Origin: Methanosalsum natronophilum
GTDB lineage: Archaea; Halobacteriota; Methanosarcinia; Methanosarcinales; Methanosarcinaceae
Direction of reading: 5' to 3'
Length of the DNA: 64,000 nt
Assembly: GCF_024808815.1 (NCBI RefSeq)
Contig: NZ_JANUCS010000002.1
Span: 124,001-188,000 of the forward strand
A model generated the notes under the pieces. The model ran no database searches and had not been told where the DNA came from. It saw only the letters and a list, made by a program, of their open reading frames with translations. The first letter of the stretch is position 1; each line of letters starts with the position of its first letter. Positions 8,778 through 17,693 of the stretch are shown piece after piece. Made by a program: the position numbers and the translations under genes.

Positions 8778-10223
8778 TTAAGTTAATTCCACATTAACTT
8801 TATTCTCAGTTACGTGGAGATATATCATACTACCCGGTCTTGTGTCATAATTTATATCAATCATTGAATGAGAAAAACAAACAGGGCTTGACTCTTTACC
8901 ACTAAGCTCAAAAACTACAGATCCTTCTTCTGTAATCAGCTTCATGTAATGCTGTGTTATATTATATAGAGATTCGTAATCAACAGGACCTTTTATGGTG
9001 CTATTGGTAGCCGTAAGATTGGAATAAAATTCATCACTTTTAAAGCTCAGATAAATCTCTTTGCTTAAAAGATCAATTTCAGAATGCTCATACCCATCCA
9101 TATCGGAGTCTTCTAAAGGAAAAGCTTTTTTAATCTCCCATACTTCAGATTTATCACTTATATCACTATCTTCATAGGTTACCTCTAAAGTAACTTCATT
9201 ACCTTTACCATGGAAATGATATTCTAGAGATCTTGACCCAGAAGATGCTGTCATATTATCATTTAATGTCCTCAATCCAGATTGGGGATTTCCTTTACTC
9301 GGACTTGGCCCTGCCCCATAAAAATCTAGTTTAAATGAATGTATAGGCGAAATAACGGTATCATCAACAGCACCAACTTTGAAAAAATTTGATAAACTAT
9401 TTCTACCCATAGGTGGTATTACATCTAGTTCAATCACTGCAGTCTTATTTTCATGATCCATTACAGCACTACTATATGTTTGTGAATTTGCATAAGATGC
9501 CCAAGCATCATAATATTCGCTTTTTATGTATATCAAGATTTTATCCGCATCAAGTGGATTAGAACTATCATTGTTAGGAAACAATTGATCTGGTGCATTA
9601 TCAGAAGTCAATGATAAACCAGCATCACCATTCCCACTTATTGACCCTGAACCTGTTATGTTCATGATAGGCAGTGTCAAAGTCTCACCATTATAATGGA
9701 ATTCTGGTGGTGATACCATTATAGACCTCCCATTTGGATATTGTGACCAAACACCACCACCTTCATATGCTACTTTATGGCCACCACGAGTATATTCAAT
9801 TGAACCCATTTCACTTATGATGAAATCAATCTCATTCTCATGATATTCATCCCAAGCACCCCATACAAGCCCCGAGTCCATATATTTTTCATAAATATCA
9901 GCATCTGTACTAATGATTACAATAGCAAGTTTACTTTCAATATCAGAAGTTCCAGGATTATTGATATTCAAACTACCTCGCATTAATGGTATATCTACTA
10001 CCTGTGATTGAGCTTCACCTAATGTAACTTCACTCATTCTAGCATCGAGTGCAGAAAAAGACTGTTCCATGTTCTTGACCTTAACTGTATTCTCAATACC
10101 ATCTATTGCTGGTACTGAGTATATCAGAATTATACCAATCGAAGTTATGGTCAACCCTATAATAAGTACCATTCCAACTACTGAAGAAACGGCTTTCTCT
10201 GACCTTAAAAACTTTTGGAACAC
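8778..10223 (-). CDS. Large type IV pilin-like protein, AVS class (DUF7289-like)
   Basis: A 481-residue protein with an archaeal type IV pilin-like N-terminus: a short basic leader (MFQKFLRSEK), then AVSSVVGMVLIIGLTI and a hydrophobic stretch to about residue 38. A prepilin peptidase would cut near the lysine before AVSS. The remaining 440 residues look extracellular, beta-rich and low in Cys, and end in a short beta segment. The start is GTG at 10223 with an AAGGAT site upstream. It is the last gene of the pilin-like cluster. Its first 100 residues align by eye with the next protein (10285-11040), including YPAI/VPAI-ENI and MSSSFDKL/SALDARM, so the two are paralogues. Function as a minor or tip subunit is inference. 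Confidence 0.7.
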   Translation of the reverse strand: MFQKFLRSEKAVSSVVGMVLIIGLTITSIGIILIYSVPAIDGIENTVKVKNMEQSFSALDARMSEVTLGEAQSQVVDIPLMRGSLNINNPGTSDIESKLAIVIISTDADIYEKYMDSGLVWGAWDEYHENEIDFIISEMGSIEYTRGGHKVAYEGGGVWSQYPNGRSIMVSPPEFHYNGETLTLPIMNITGSGSISGNGDAGLSLTSDNAPDQLFPNNDSSNPLDADKILIYIKSEYYDAWASYANSQTYSSAVMDHENKTAVIELDVIPPMGRNSLSNFFKVGAVDDTVISPIHSFKLDFYGAGPSPSKGNPQSGLRTLNDNMTASSGSRSLEYHFHGKGNEVTLEVTYEDSDISDKSEVWEIKKAFPLEDSDMDGYEHSEIDLLSKEIYLSFKSDEFYSNLTATNSTIKGPVDYESLYNITQHYMKLITEEGSVVFELSGKESSPVCFSHSMIDINYDTRPGSMIYLHVTENKVNVELT

Positions 10224-10284
10224 AACAATAACATCCTTTATTGTAACTTTCCTATAAATTTATTAATTTAATCATATTAAATGA

Positions 10285-11040
10285 TTATTGTTCAATAGCT
10301 AATCTGTTTGGGATATACAAAATATACACATCAATATCATCAAGGTCGCCAATATAAGCATATACTGACTCATTTTCACTATCCTCAGCCACTGACATAC
10401 CTATCTCATCTTCAAAGTATCTTGCCCAACCACGATAATATTCAGATACCAATGTAATAGATACAGAAGACACATCCTGATGTACTATGACTGAGCGAGA
10501 ACCACTCTCTGCAACTATTCTTATAACACTCTGCCCAGAAATACTTTGAGTTCCTGTAAATAACATTACAGGGATTATCATTGAATCATCTGTTAAAACA
10601 AAATTAGGTGAGGATATCATTTGTGTATTACCATACCCATCCTTTTCCCAAACACCGGTATTCTCGTAAGCTAAAGAATTATCCCTATAATTAATTTCAA
10701 CCATCCTTAATTGACGCTCATAATGTTCAGGACCATCGGATGTGGTGGAGGTGATATTGATATAACTCGAACCTCTTATAGCAACCTCGCTATCATATAA
10801 CTTCATCTCAACCGATTTAGAAGGAGCTGTACCTTCAAACAATTTATCAAAACTTGAACTCATTACCACAAAACTCTGCCTTATATTTTCCTGATGCGCG
10901 GTATCCTGGATATTTTCTATTGCAGGGTATCCTGATACCACAATTACTGATATTGCAATCAGCATAATACCAAGTACTGTGATATACCCTAATATCTCAG
11001 AAACTGCGGTTTCTGACTTCATCATTTTATTTAATACCAT
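10285..11040 (-). CDS. Type IV pilin-like protein, AVS class (DUF7289-like)
   Basis: A 251-residue pilin-like protein. The N-terminus MVLNKMMKSETAVSEILG is followed by a hydrophobic helix (about 18-38) and then a largely beta, extracellular-looking domain containing SPNFVLTDDSMIIPVMLFTG and a YYRGWARYFE segment. The larger neighbour at 8778-10223 has the equivalent SPPEFHYNGETLTLPIMNITG and YYDAWASYAN, showing that the two share one architecture throughout. It is separated from its neighbours by 61 and 39 bases and read in the same direction, consistent with one transcript. A role in a pilus or secretion pseudopilus is inferred from the class III type leader. Confidence 0.7.
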   Translation of the reverse strand: MVLNKMMKSETAVSEILGYITVLGIMLIAISVIVVSGYPAIENIQDTAHQENIRQSFVVMSSSFDKLFEGTAPSKSVEMKLYDSEVAIRGSSYINITSTTSDGPEHYERQLRMVEINYRDNSLAYENTGVWEKDGYGNTQMISSPNFVLTDDSMIIPVMLFTGTQSISGQSVIRIVAESGSRSVIVHQDVSSVSITLVSEYYRGWARYFEDEIGMSVAEDSENESVYAYIGDLDDIDVYILYIPNRLAIEQ

Positions 11041-11079
11041 AATTTCAACTTCTAAAAAATATAATTAGATTTTGTAGGG

Positions 11080-11565
11080 TCATTCAAGCATTATCATTTT
11101 AGTTTCATTATCATAGATCAAATAATGGTTCTTATGAGATACATAAATTATTCCAGAAGCTATTTCAGTGTTCGAATTGATGGAATACGGTGTTCTGAAC
11201 TGAGTGCTTGTAGGTGTCTGTGATGTGAATATGATCTCTTCAGAACTGTTACAGAGTTCAACTGTATAATAATTTCCTGCAATAGTTAGAGGTAATTTTA
11301 CCTCATACTCCATAGAATTCACTGCACCACCTTGAGATTCAATAGAATAAATGAACCTATCCATCTCAGATATCTGATTAGATATCAAGTTGGCATATAC
11401 TTTATACTCGTCATAACTCACTCTATTCTCTGTCTGCTCAACAAGCATGAAAAAGGAACCCATTATCAGTACAATAACCAGTGCTGTGATAGCAAATGTT
11501 AGAATATATCCTACTGAAACAGAAACAGCATTTTCATCATTGACCAGTTTTTTCATTTCATTCAA
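11080..11565 (-). CDS. Type IV pilin-like protein, AVS class (DUF7266-like)
   Basis: A 161-residue protein with leader MNEMKKLVNDEN, the pilin-like box AVSVSVGYILTF and a hydrophobic helix to about residue 42. The rest is a small domain with GGAVNSMEYEVKLPLTIAG, YTVELCN and a C-terminal YVSHKNHYLIYDNETKMIMLE-like strand pair (shown in part). Its start overlaps the stop of the next upstream gene by four bases (ATGA type), so it is translationally coupled to the DUF7261-like gene. The size and composition match pilin-cluster proteins of haloarchaea and methanogens for which only DUF numbers exist. Confidence 0.65.
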   Translation of the reverse strand: MNEMKKLVNDENAVSVSVGYILTFAITALVIVLIMGSFFMLVEQTENRVSYDEYKVYANLISNQISEMDRFIYSIESQGGAVNSMEYEVKLPLTIAGNYYTVELCNSSEEIIFTSQTPTSTQFRTPYSINSNTEIASGIIYVSHKNHYLIYDNETKMIMLE

Positions 11566-12350
11566 GCCTCATTATTGGAATAATTGAAAGGTAGTGAAAT
11601 AGGAATAGTTGTGCTGGTGCTATGTCTTGCTGAATTAATATTAAAAGTAACATTGATCATTTTACCACGTTGTTCGTGATATTCAACCGAGTTATCAAGT
11701 GTACCTTCAATCAAATAATAGCCAGTAACCTGTGAACCATTCCTAATAACAATATTGTGAACAGATGAATCGTTACCGTTACTTAACCTAATCGTTGAAT
11801 TACCAATTTCGTCAACATTATCAAAACTCTCATCAACATTATCTAATTCAAAAGAACCATTATACGATATTGACCAGTTAATATTATTATTGCTGTCTAA
11901 AGCTTTTACCTCAAAATCAGTTCCATCAAGACTTTCAAGACTTTCTATTTCAAATACCATATTTTTAACAGTTTTTACATTCTTGACAACAATCCAATCC
12001 CCAGCACCGCCAGCCATACCAGTTTCTGTAAAGTATGGTGTGAAAATATCATGTTGTCTTGTAGATATCAGATACCCTTCCTGCGCGTACATTCGTTTAA
12101 GGTTAGATTCAAAATCTGATAAGTAGGTCTGATTCAATCCTATATCATGCTCATAAGCGTTCTGATACGCATTTGTGGTAGCTTGAATCAAATTATTGTT
12201 CTTATATATCATTGTATCAGAACCCGAGTCTGCTGCAATGTTACTAGTAAATATTATACTATTGAGTAACACTGTGGATACCAACACGAGTATTGCTATA
12301 GAAAATGCTGCTGCTAGTAACAATTGGCCATCTTCATCAAATATTTGCAA
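11562..12350 (-). CDS. Pilin-like membrane protein, GQ class (DUF7261-like)
   Basis: A 262-residue protein beginning MQIFDEDGQLLLAAAFSIAIL, with a hydrophobic helix to about residue 32. The D-E-D-G-Q motif before the helix recurs in the next two proteins upstream and defines a second class of pilin-like N-terminus in this cluster. The extracellular part contains YQNAYEHDIGLNQTYL and ends in a beta-rich segment with many Asn and Ser. The start codon is TTG at 12350, seven bases after the stop of the preceding gene. Confidence 0.65.
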   Translation of the reverse strand: MQIFDEDGQLLLAAAFSIAILVLVSTVLLNSIIFTSNIAADSGSDTMIYKNNNLIQATTNAYQNAYEHDIGLNQTYLSDFESNLKRMYAQEGYLISTRQHDIFTPYFTETGMAGGAGDWIVVKNVKTVKNMVFEIESLESLDGTDFEVKALDSNNNINWSISYNGSFELDNVDESFDNVDEIGNSTIRLSNGNDSSVHNIVIRNGSQVTGYYLIEGTLDNSVEYHEQRGKMINVTFNINSARHSTSTTIPISLPFNYSNNEA

Positions 12351-12357
12351 AAGGTTC

Positions 12358-12978
12358 TCACATCCTCCATAGTGTTAATCTAACATTTACTGTATTATAA
12401 TAATTCGAATCCGAATAATTTTCAATTCCAGTAATTCTTGCAAATTCCTCAATATGATCTTCGAGAATATCAGATTCATTAATCACGACTGGTTTGGATA
12501 TAGTTACTGCATTGTTTGAAGGGTCCCCGCTGTATATGTACACCTTCTTAACCATCTCATTATTTTGATCAAGTGATATGAACTCTATATTGTGCGCTAT
12601 ACCACGTGGAACTGCTACTTGTAACATTGCACTGGCCAATGAACTGTTATCCATATCTAGTTCATTGCTTGAATTGGAAGCCGAACGATAAGTGTAACCA
12701 CTCCAAATATATGTGTGTCCATCCCAATTCAATATATCTTGTTTCAGATCAGAATCTCTATTACCTTTAGAATTCGCGAGTGCTGAAAGTGTATCCTGGC
12801 CCATTGTCTGTAATTGTGTTTCAATATAAACACTCGCAGTTGATGATGTGAGGGGAGTAAGTGCAGTTGCTTGTACTACAAACAACATTCCACCAATAAT
12901 GATTATAGCTGCAACTATTGCTTCAAATGTATGCATTTGACCTTTTTCATCATTATTACACCAAAAGAACAATTTCAA
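12358..12978 (-). CDS. Pilin-like membrane protein, GQ class (DUF7288-like)
   Basis: A 206-residue protein starting MKLFFWCNNDEKGQMHTFEA, then a helix of about 22 hydrophobic residues. The FFWCNNDEKGQ start echoes RFWCNDRGQ in the neighbouring protein, suggesting duplication of an N-terminal targeting module. The body includes LQTMGQDTLSAL and RGIAHNIEFISL segments. The start is TTG at 12978, with GGTGAT, a strong ribosome-binding site, embedded in the stop region of the preceding gene. Four bases separate the two reading frames, so coupling is likely. Confidence 0.65.
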   Translation of the reverse strand: MKLFFWCNNDEKGQMHTFEAIVAAIIIIGGMLFVVQATALTPLTSSTASVYIETQLQTMGQDTLSALANSKGNRDSDLKQDILNWDGHTYIWSGYTYRSASNSSNELDMDNSSLASAMLQVAVPRGIAHNIEFISLDQNNEMVKKVYIYSGDPSNNAVTISKPVVINESDILEDHIEEFARITGIENYSDSNYYNTVNVRLTLWRM

Positions 12979-12982
12979 AATA

Positions 12983-13498
12983 TCACCATATCCTAAATGA
13001 TATACTCACAAGTTCATGACCACTCTCTGAAGTAGGGTTAGCATACAAACCGATACGTCTGATCTGACCAATATCACCTCTGGAAGGTACGGGTGCACCG
13101 CTTGTAGAAATAACATTATTTGAACTATCAATTACAGATATATTAATATCATATGACCTATGTGAACCAATCAATCCAAGTTCTTCACGTACTGAATCAT
13201 AATCATTGTTCAAATCTGTGAAAAAAGACTGTTTTTTAGACGGACTGATAACATAACCTGATTCCAGGTCAGATTCACTTATTCTTTGCTCCATGACATT
13301 TCCAGAGATACGGTCAATTATAATATTAACATCATCTGAACTTGAGTGAAAAGGTAAGTATAAAGATGCAGTATATTGTAATACGAAAAAGACAGCTGCC
13401 ATGAAAATAATAATGGCTACCAGATAATCTATAGTAAGTTGTCCCCTATCATTACACCAAAATCTTTTATGAACACATTTTATCCGCTCATATACCAT
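12983..13498 (-). CDS. Pilin-like membrane protein, GQ class (DUF7287-like)
   Basis: A 171-residue protein with N-terminus RFWCNDRGQLTIDYLVAII and a hydrophobic helix at about residues 25-45. A Ser/Asp-rich extracellular domain follows. Its ATG overlaps the end of the long FlaD/E-type gene by 11 bases, placing it first among the pilin-like genes and coupling it to that cytoplasmic protein. Function is not known beyond the likeness of its leader to pilin-type signals. Confidence 0.65.
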   Translation of the reverse strand: MVYERIKCVHKRFWCNDRGQLTIDYLVAIIIFMAAVFFVLQYTASLYLPFHSSSDDVNIIIDRISGNVMEQRISESDLESGYVISPSKKQSFFTDLNNDYDSVREELGLIGSHRSYDINISVIDSSNNVISTSGAPVPSRGDIGQIRRIGLYANPTSESGHELVSISFRIW

Positions 13499-16397
13499 AT
13501 ATCTCGGTACCTTTCTTTACCTTTTCAATATCCTTATCAACTATAGAAAGCCTGTTCTTATCAATCTTCACACCAGCCAACCTTTCAATGAACCATATAG
13601 ACCTTAAATGATCTTCAGGGTTGAGTTTCCAGTGATCTTTATTCTCATAATAATTAATACTTTCAGCGTATTTTAATAGCTCTAATTTAACATCCGTACT
13701 GATCCACCCAAGTTCTTCATAATAAGATAAGATCGAACCGATATTATTCCTACCAACCATTTTCATTAAAATTAAGACCCATTCTAAACATAACTTAATG
13801 TTAGTAGAGTTTTTTTGAATATGGGAGAGATATACATTATTATTAGTATTATTATTTGAAAATGAATAGCCTCTCCCGCCAATCTTTCTCAGTTCAGAGT
13901 TTACGTGTTGAGTGAATTTATTCATCTCTTTATATAGCTGAGAAATATCAGTACTAATATTGGTTCTCAGTTCTTCGTTCGAATCGTATGCTTGAGAAAG
14001 TTCATTTAAAATAGTAGTTACATTTGCACCCAGATCATCAAAAACTTTTTCCATATCCTCGTTTTTCTGGTTGATTTCAGCCACACATTCTTCAATCTCA
14101 TCGATCTGATCTAACTTGGTAACCTTACTTTTCAGTTCTTGAATATCCGTATCAAAATTAGTATATGTATCCTGAACTGATTGCATTAATTTTTCTTGAG
14201 ATTCTTTCAGTTCTTGAATACTATCTCCTAATAACAACAAGTTCTTCTTATTAGATTCATTTTCTTCACGAAATTGTTGTACGTTTTCCTTAATACGTTC
14301 AATCTCTTGACTGATTTCATTCGTTCGTTTAGTGCTTGAATTGAGTTCAGTGTTAACAATCTCAACTATATCTGATTTAAATGATTCTAGTTTACTATCC
14401 ATTTGACTAATATCATTAACTGAACTTCTAAGATCAGTGATATTTTGTCTTAGTTCATCTAATTCCGAATCTTTACCAGTTAGTTCAACGTTTGTTTCGT
14501 CTTCATGTGATATCTTGGATTTAGAATGGTCTTCTGTCCTTTCATCTATAGTGACTGATTCTGATATATCAGACTCTTTGCTTTTTTGGATACCTGTTAT
14601 TGTGTCAGACTCATCAGTTTCAACTTCAATAGGTGTTTTGTTATTTTGGATGTCTGGTACAGGTTCAGATTCATTAGGTTTAAATTCAAATGAGGTATCA
14701 TTATCATCAATTTCCTCTAAATCTAAACCTTTATGTTGAAAAGTTTCAGGTTCATCTGTATGATCTTTCGGATCGTGTTCTTCAAAAGGTGTACTGAAAA
14801 TATCAGTATCATCTTTATTCTTTTCAATCTCATCTTGAAATGGATCTTCTTCTAAAAAGGGACTTTCTTTATCCCTGTTCAAATCAGAACTGATATCGTC
14901 CATTCTATCTTTTAAACTTCCACCTCTACTAAGACCTTGAACCATTTTCTTAAAAAAAGAAGAGGCCTTGTTCATGACCATACTAACAGAACTCTGTTTA
15001 GTCTGTGGAATACCATCATCTTCATCAATTCCACCACCAAAAAAATCCTCATCTGAAAATGGATCGAAATCATCGGGTGTTTTTTCTTGAAATGGTGTTT
15101 CAAAATTAGTATTGGACATATTGTCAGTTTCATTTAGTCCAACATCTGGACTAGTACCCTTAGTACTAAGACCCTGGACAGGCGGAATGAATGGGCTAGG
15201 TTCAGTTTCGTGCTGTACCGAAGAAGATACTGGTACTTGATATTGTTTTTTATTAGTTTCTTTCACATTTCCCGTTTCAGGTTTATCCTGCATGCCACTT
15301 CCCATTGACTCGAACTGTGTATGATTAGTTGGAACTGAGCTTGGTTCATTCACTTCATCCATGGTTTTAGAAGTTGTTTTTGGTCTCAATGTTTCTTTAT
15401 CATCTGAACCGAATTGACCTTCATCAAAAGGTATCTCTGCAGAAATTGATGAATCTTCATCATCTAATGACTGAACACTGTAATCCTTACTTTCCCTCAT
15501 TCTCCGATTTTCAAGTAATTGTTCCCTAATCCTTTTGATAGTCTCAACAGGGTCCTCAATATTATTCTTATTATCACTTTTTTGAAATTCAAAAGAAGAT
15601 GACTGTGCTTCATCCATTTCAATCTCAGTGTTATTCTCAGATGAATCTTTTTGAGGAATTATAGGAGTATCAATTTTTTCAAATTCTGTTTTTATATCAT
15701 CTTCAATAAAACTATTAGAAGATTCGAGATCTATTGATTCTAATTCGGTTTGGTCAAATAGTTCATTATCCTTCTGGAAATCAGGTATTTCTACATTCTT
15801 ATCTAGATTAAAATCCAATGTAGGAACTTCATTATCAACAGACTCTGTTTCATTATTTTCATTTGTGAAAGGTAACTTTTCCTTTTGTGGAGAACTTTTA
15901 GTTACATCAAGAAACGGTGGAATGTCATGTTTTTCTTGTTCAGGTACAGCTCCTTGCTCTTCATCAGATGATAGATTAGAAATATCGGGTATACCTTCAA
16001 ATGATGGTGGTGCAAAGTTATTGATATCCTCATCGCCAGAATCAATTTCAAACGGTGGCCGCTCTATTTCATTCTTACCTTTACTTTCAGCAGCAACCTT
16101 TGCTACATCAAGAAATGGGGGTTCTTCACCTTCTTCGAATTGACTTGGATCGGAAATGTCTTGGATCTCATTGAACTGAAGATCATTTAAATCCTCTATT
16201 TCATCCTCATCATCAGGAATGTCTTCCAAAGATACTTCTTGTAACGGCTGTTCTTCAAAAGCACTATTAAAAATATCAGCAGAAATGTCTTTTTTGGGTT
16301 CATTATCACCCTGTTCCCATGGAAATTCAACGGTTTCAGAACTCCCGTCCTTATTTTTACCAGTTTTCTTGTTTTGTTCCCATGGTAAATCCGTCAT
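13488..16397 (-). CDS. Long acidic coiled-coil protein with C-terminal FlaD/E-type domain
   Basis: A 969-residue soluble protein. Residues 1-640 are acidic, Ser/Asp/Glu-rich and probably disordered, with repeated short motifs: PWEQ twice near the N-terminus, PPFLDVAK and PPFLDVTK, and several PF(L/E/D/Q)E elements. Residues about 640-850 form a coiled coil with regular Leu/Ile heptads. The last 100 residues (RNNIGSILSYYEELGWIS, then WKLNPEDHLRSIWFIERLAG) match the FlaD/FlaE domain of archaellum accessory proteins, which help build the cytoplasmic ring of the archaellum motor. It is first in the pilin-like cluster and far from any archaellin gene, so it may serve the pilus assembled by these genes. 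I start at ATG 16397 instead of the upstream TTG at 16421. Confidence 0.75.
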   Translation of the reverse strand: MTDLPWEQNKKTGKNKDGSSETVEFPWEQGDNEPKKDISADIFNSAFEEQPLQEVSLEDIPDDEDEIEDLNDLQFNEIQDISDPSQFEEGEEPPFLDVAKVAAESKGKNEIERPPFEIDSGDEDINNFAPPSFEGIPDISNLSSDEEQGAVPEQEKHDIPPFLDVTKSSPQKEKLPFTNENNETESVDNEVPTLDFNLDKNVEIPDFQKDNELFDQTELESIDLESSNSFIEDDIKTEFEKIDTPIIPQKDSSENNTEIEMDEAQSSSFEFQKSDNKNNIEDPVETIKRIREQLLENRRMRESKDYSVQSLDDEDSSISAEIPFDEGQFGSDDKETLRPKTTSKTMDEVNEPSSVPTNHTQFESMGSGMQDKPETGNVKETNKKQYQVPVSSSVQHETEPSPFIPPVQGLSTKGTSPDVGLNETDNMSNTNFETPFQEKTPDDFDPFSDEDFFGGGIDEDDGIPQTKQSSVSMVMNKASSFFKKMVQGLSRGGSLKDRMDDISSDLNRDKESPFLEEDPFQDEIEKNKDDTDIFSTPFEEHDPKDHTDEPETFQHKGLDLEEIDDNDTSFEFKPNESEPVPDIQNNKTPIEVETDESDTITGIQKSKESDISESVTIDERTEDHSKSKISHEDETNVELTGKDSELDELRQNITDLRSSVNDISQMDSKLESFKSDIVEIVNTELNSSTKRTNEISQEIERIKENVQQFREENESNKKNLLLLGDSIQELKESQEKLMQSVQDTYTNFDTDIQELKSKVTKLDQIDEIEECVAEINQKNEDMEKVFDDLGANVTTILNELSQAYDSNEELRTNISTDISQLYKEMNKFTQHVNSELRKIGGRGYSFSNNNTNNNVYLSHIQKNSTNIKLCLEWVLILMKMVGRNNIGSILSYYEELGWISTDVKLELLKYAESINYYENKDHWKLNPEDHLRSIWFIERLAGVKIDKNRLSIVDKDIEKVKKGTEIYGI

Positions 16398-16495
16398 TAA
16401 AAACCAACTTCTTAAAATCAATTTGAGTAAATGAACTTTTATCCAATATACTTACTAAAATGAAAATACTATTTGATAGAATCTATGTTAGTTAT

Positions 16496-17326
16496 TTATT
16501 TAAGGATTACTCCACTATAAACAGTTTCCGCGGGTCCTTCCATGAAAGTAGTATCAGTATCTACCTGGATATTAAGTATCCCGCCTTGTGTATGTACTTC
16601 TACTTCATTATCAGTATATCCTTTTTTAAACGATAAGTATGCAGCGGCTACTGAACCCGTCCCACAACTTAAAGTTTCATCTTCCACACCCCTCTCATAT
16701 GTGCGAACTTTAATAACTGAATCTGAAACAATACTAACAAAATTTACATTCACACCATTTGGAAACACATTATCGTATCTAATACGTGGTGCAACATCCA
16801 GGATATCAATCTTATCAAGTTCCTTAACGAACACAATCGCATGTGGTACACCTGTATTTACTACAGATACTTCATATCCATGCATTTCAACGTCCATGAA
16901 CTCTGATTCAGGTTCACCTTCAGCAGGTAGATCTTTTCGTTTCTCAAAAGGTGCACCCATATTCACATTTACCCAGAATTTCCCTTCACCTTCACGTGTA
17001 GATACTTTTAATGTACCTACCATGGTTTCCACAGTAGATTCACCAATTGGGATATACTGATTATCATAAGCATATTTCACAAGACATCGTATCCCATTTC
17101 CACACATCTCGGCCTCAGATGCATCCGGCTGGAATAACCTCATTTTAAGATCAGCATTCTCTGGTCTCGATATAAAAATAACACCATCACCACCTACACC
17201 AAACCTGCGGTCACAGTACTCTACTGCAAAATTCGCTTTCTCATTATCAGGAACTATTTTTTCACTGGTTTCATCAATTATTATAAAATCATTACCATTA
17301 CCATGTATTTTTGTAAACTCGGTCAT
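16496..17326 (-). CDS. dapF: Diaminopimelate epimerase
   Basis: A 276-residue enzyme that converts LL- to meso-diaminopimelate in lysine biosynthesis. Both catalytic cysteines are visible: EMCGNGIRC near residue 77 and LSCGTGSVAAA near residue 222. The N-terminal KIHGNGNDFI and the RRFGVGGDG motif are standard. The length matches the family. It is transcribed in the same direction as its neighbours but with spacers on both sides (98 and 145 bases), so it may be an independent unit. Confidence 0.95.
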   Translation of the reverse strand: MTEFTKIHGNGNDFIIIDETSEKIVPDNEKANFAVEYCDRRFGVGGDGVIFISRPENADLKMRLFQPDASEAEMCGNGIRCLVKYAYDNQYIPIGESTVETMVGTLKVSTREGEGKFWVNVNMGAPFEKRKDLPAEGEPESEFMDVEMHGYEVSVVNTGVPHAIVFVKELDKIDILDVAPRIRYDNVFPNGVNVNFVSIVSDSVIKVRTYERGVEDETLSCGTGSVAAAYLSFKKGYTDNEVEVHTQGGILNIQVDTDTTFMEGPAETVYSGVILK

Positions 17327-17471
17327 AACAACTCATACCTTCAAAAACAATTCAAATAAATATAATATTGATATTATTGATATTATCAATAGATATATGT
17401 GTTTCTACCTGAACTCAAGTTAAAGAACAGTAGTGACTATAAAAAAAATAATGTACATCCCTTTTATAGAA

Positions 17472-17645
17472 TCAAGGAATGTAATTTCTAATATTATACA
17501 ATATTATAATGAACCCTATGAGCATGACCACTAGAGATACTACCCATGCCCATTTCAGGATATGAACAGTCTTTTCAGGTTTACTGTACTTGAATATGAG
17601 ATCGTCCAGAAATGTTCGCCTTTTCAAAAACTTTTTATCTTTCAT
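17472..17645 (-). CDS. 57-residue membrane protein, probable AhaG of the ATP synthase operon
   Basis: A short reading frame of 57 residues starts with MKDKKFLKRRTFLDDLIF, continues through a basic stretch, and ends in one strong transmembrane segment (VVSLVVMLIGFIIILY). It lies 48 bases downstream of the subunit D gene in the same direction. In Methanosarcina mazei the ATP synthase operon ends in a tenth small gene, ahaG, encoding a hydrophobic peptide of about this size; position, size and character fit, but I cannot compare the sequences, so the name is tentative. Confidence 0.55.
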   Translation of the reverse strand: MKDKKFLKRRTFLDDLIFKYSKPEKTVHILKWAWVVSLVVMLIGFIIILYNIRNYIP

Positions 17646-17693
17646 AAGTACTGGATACCTGTTTCATTTTTTTTTAGCGTAATAATAAGATAA

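Noticed and set aside
14437-16143. Plus-strand frames within the FlaD/E-type gene
   Set aside because: They are Ser-rich mirror frames of an Asp/Glu-rich coding region with no ribosome-binding sites or family likeness.
13488-16421. The pilin-like cluster as the archaellum locus
   Set aside because: There is no archaellin, no FlaG/F/H/I/J-like gene, and the pilin-like starts are of DUF728x type. Only the FlaD/E-type domain is shared.
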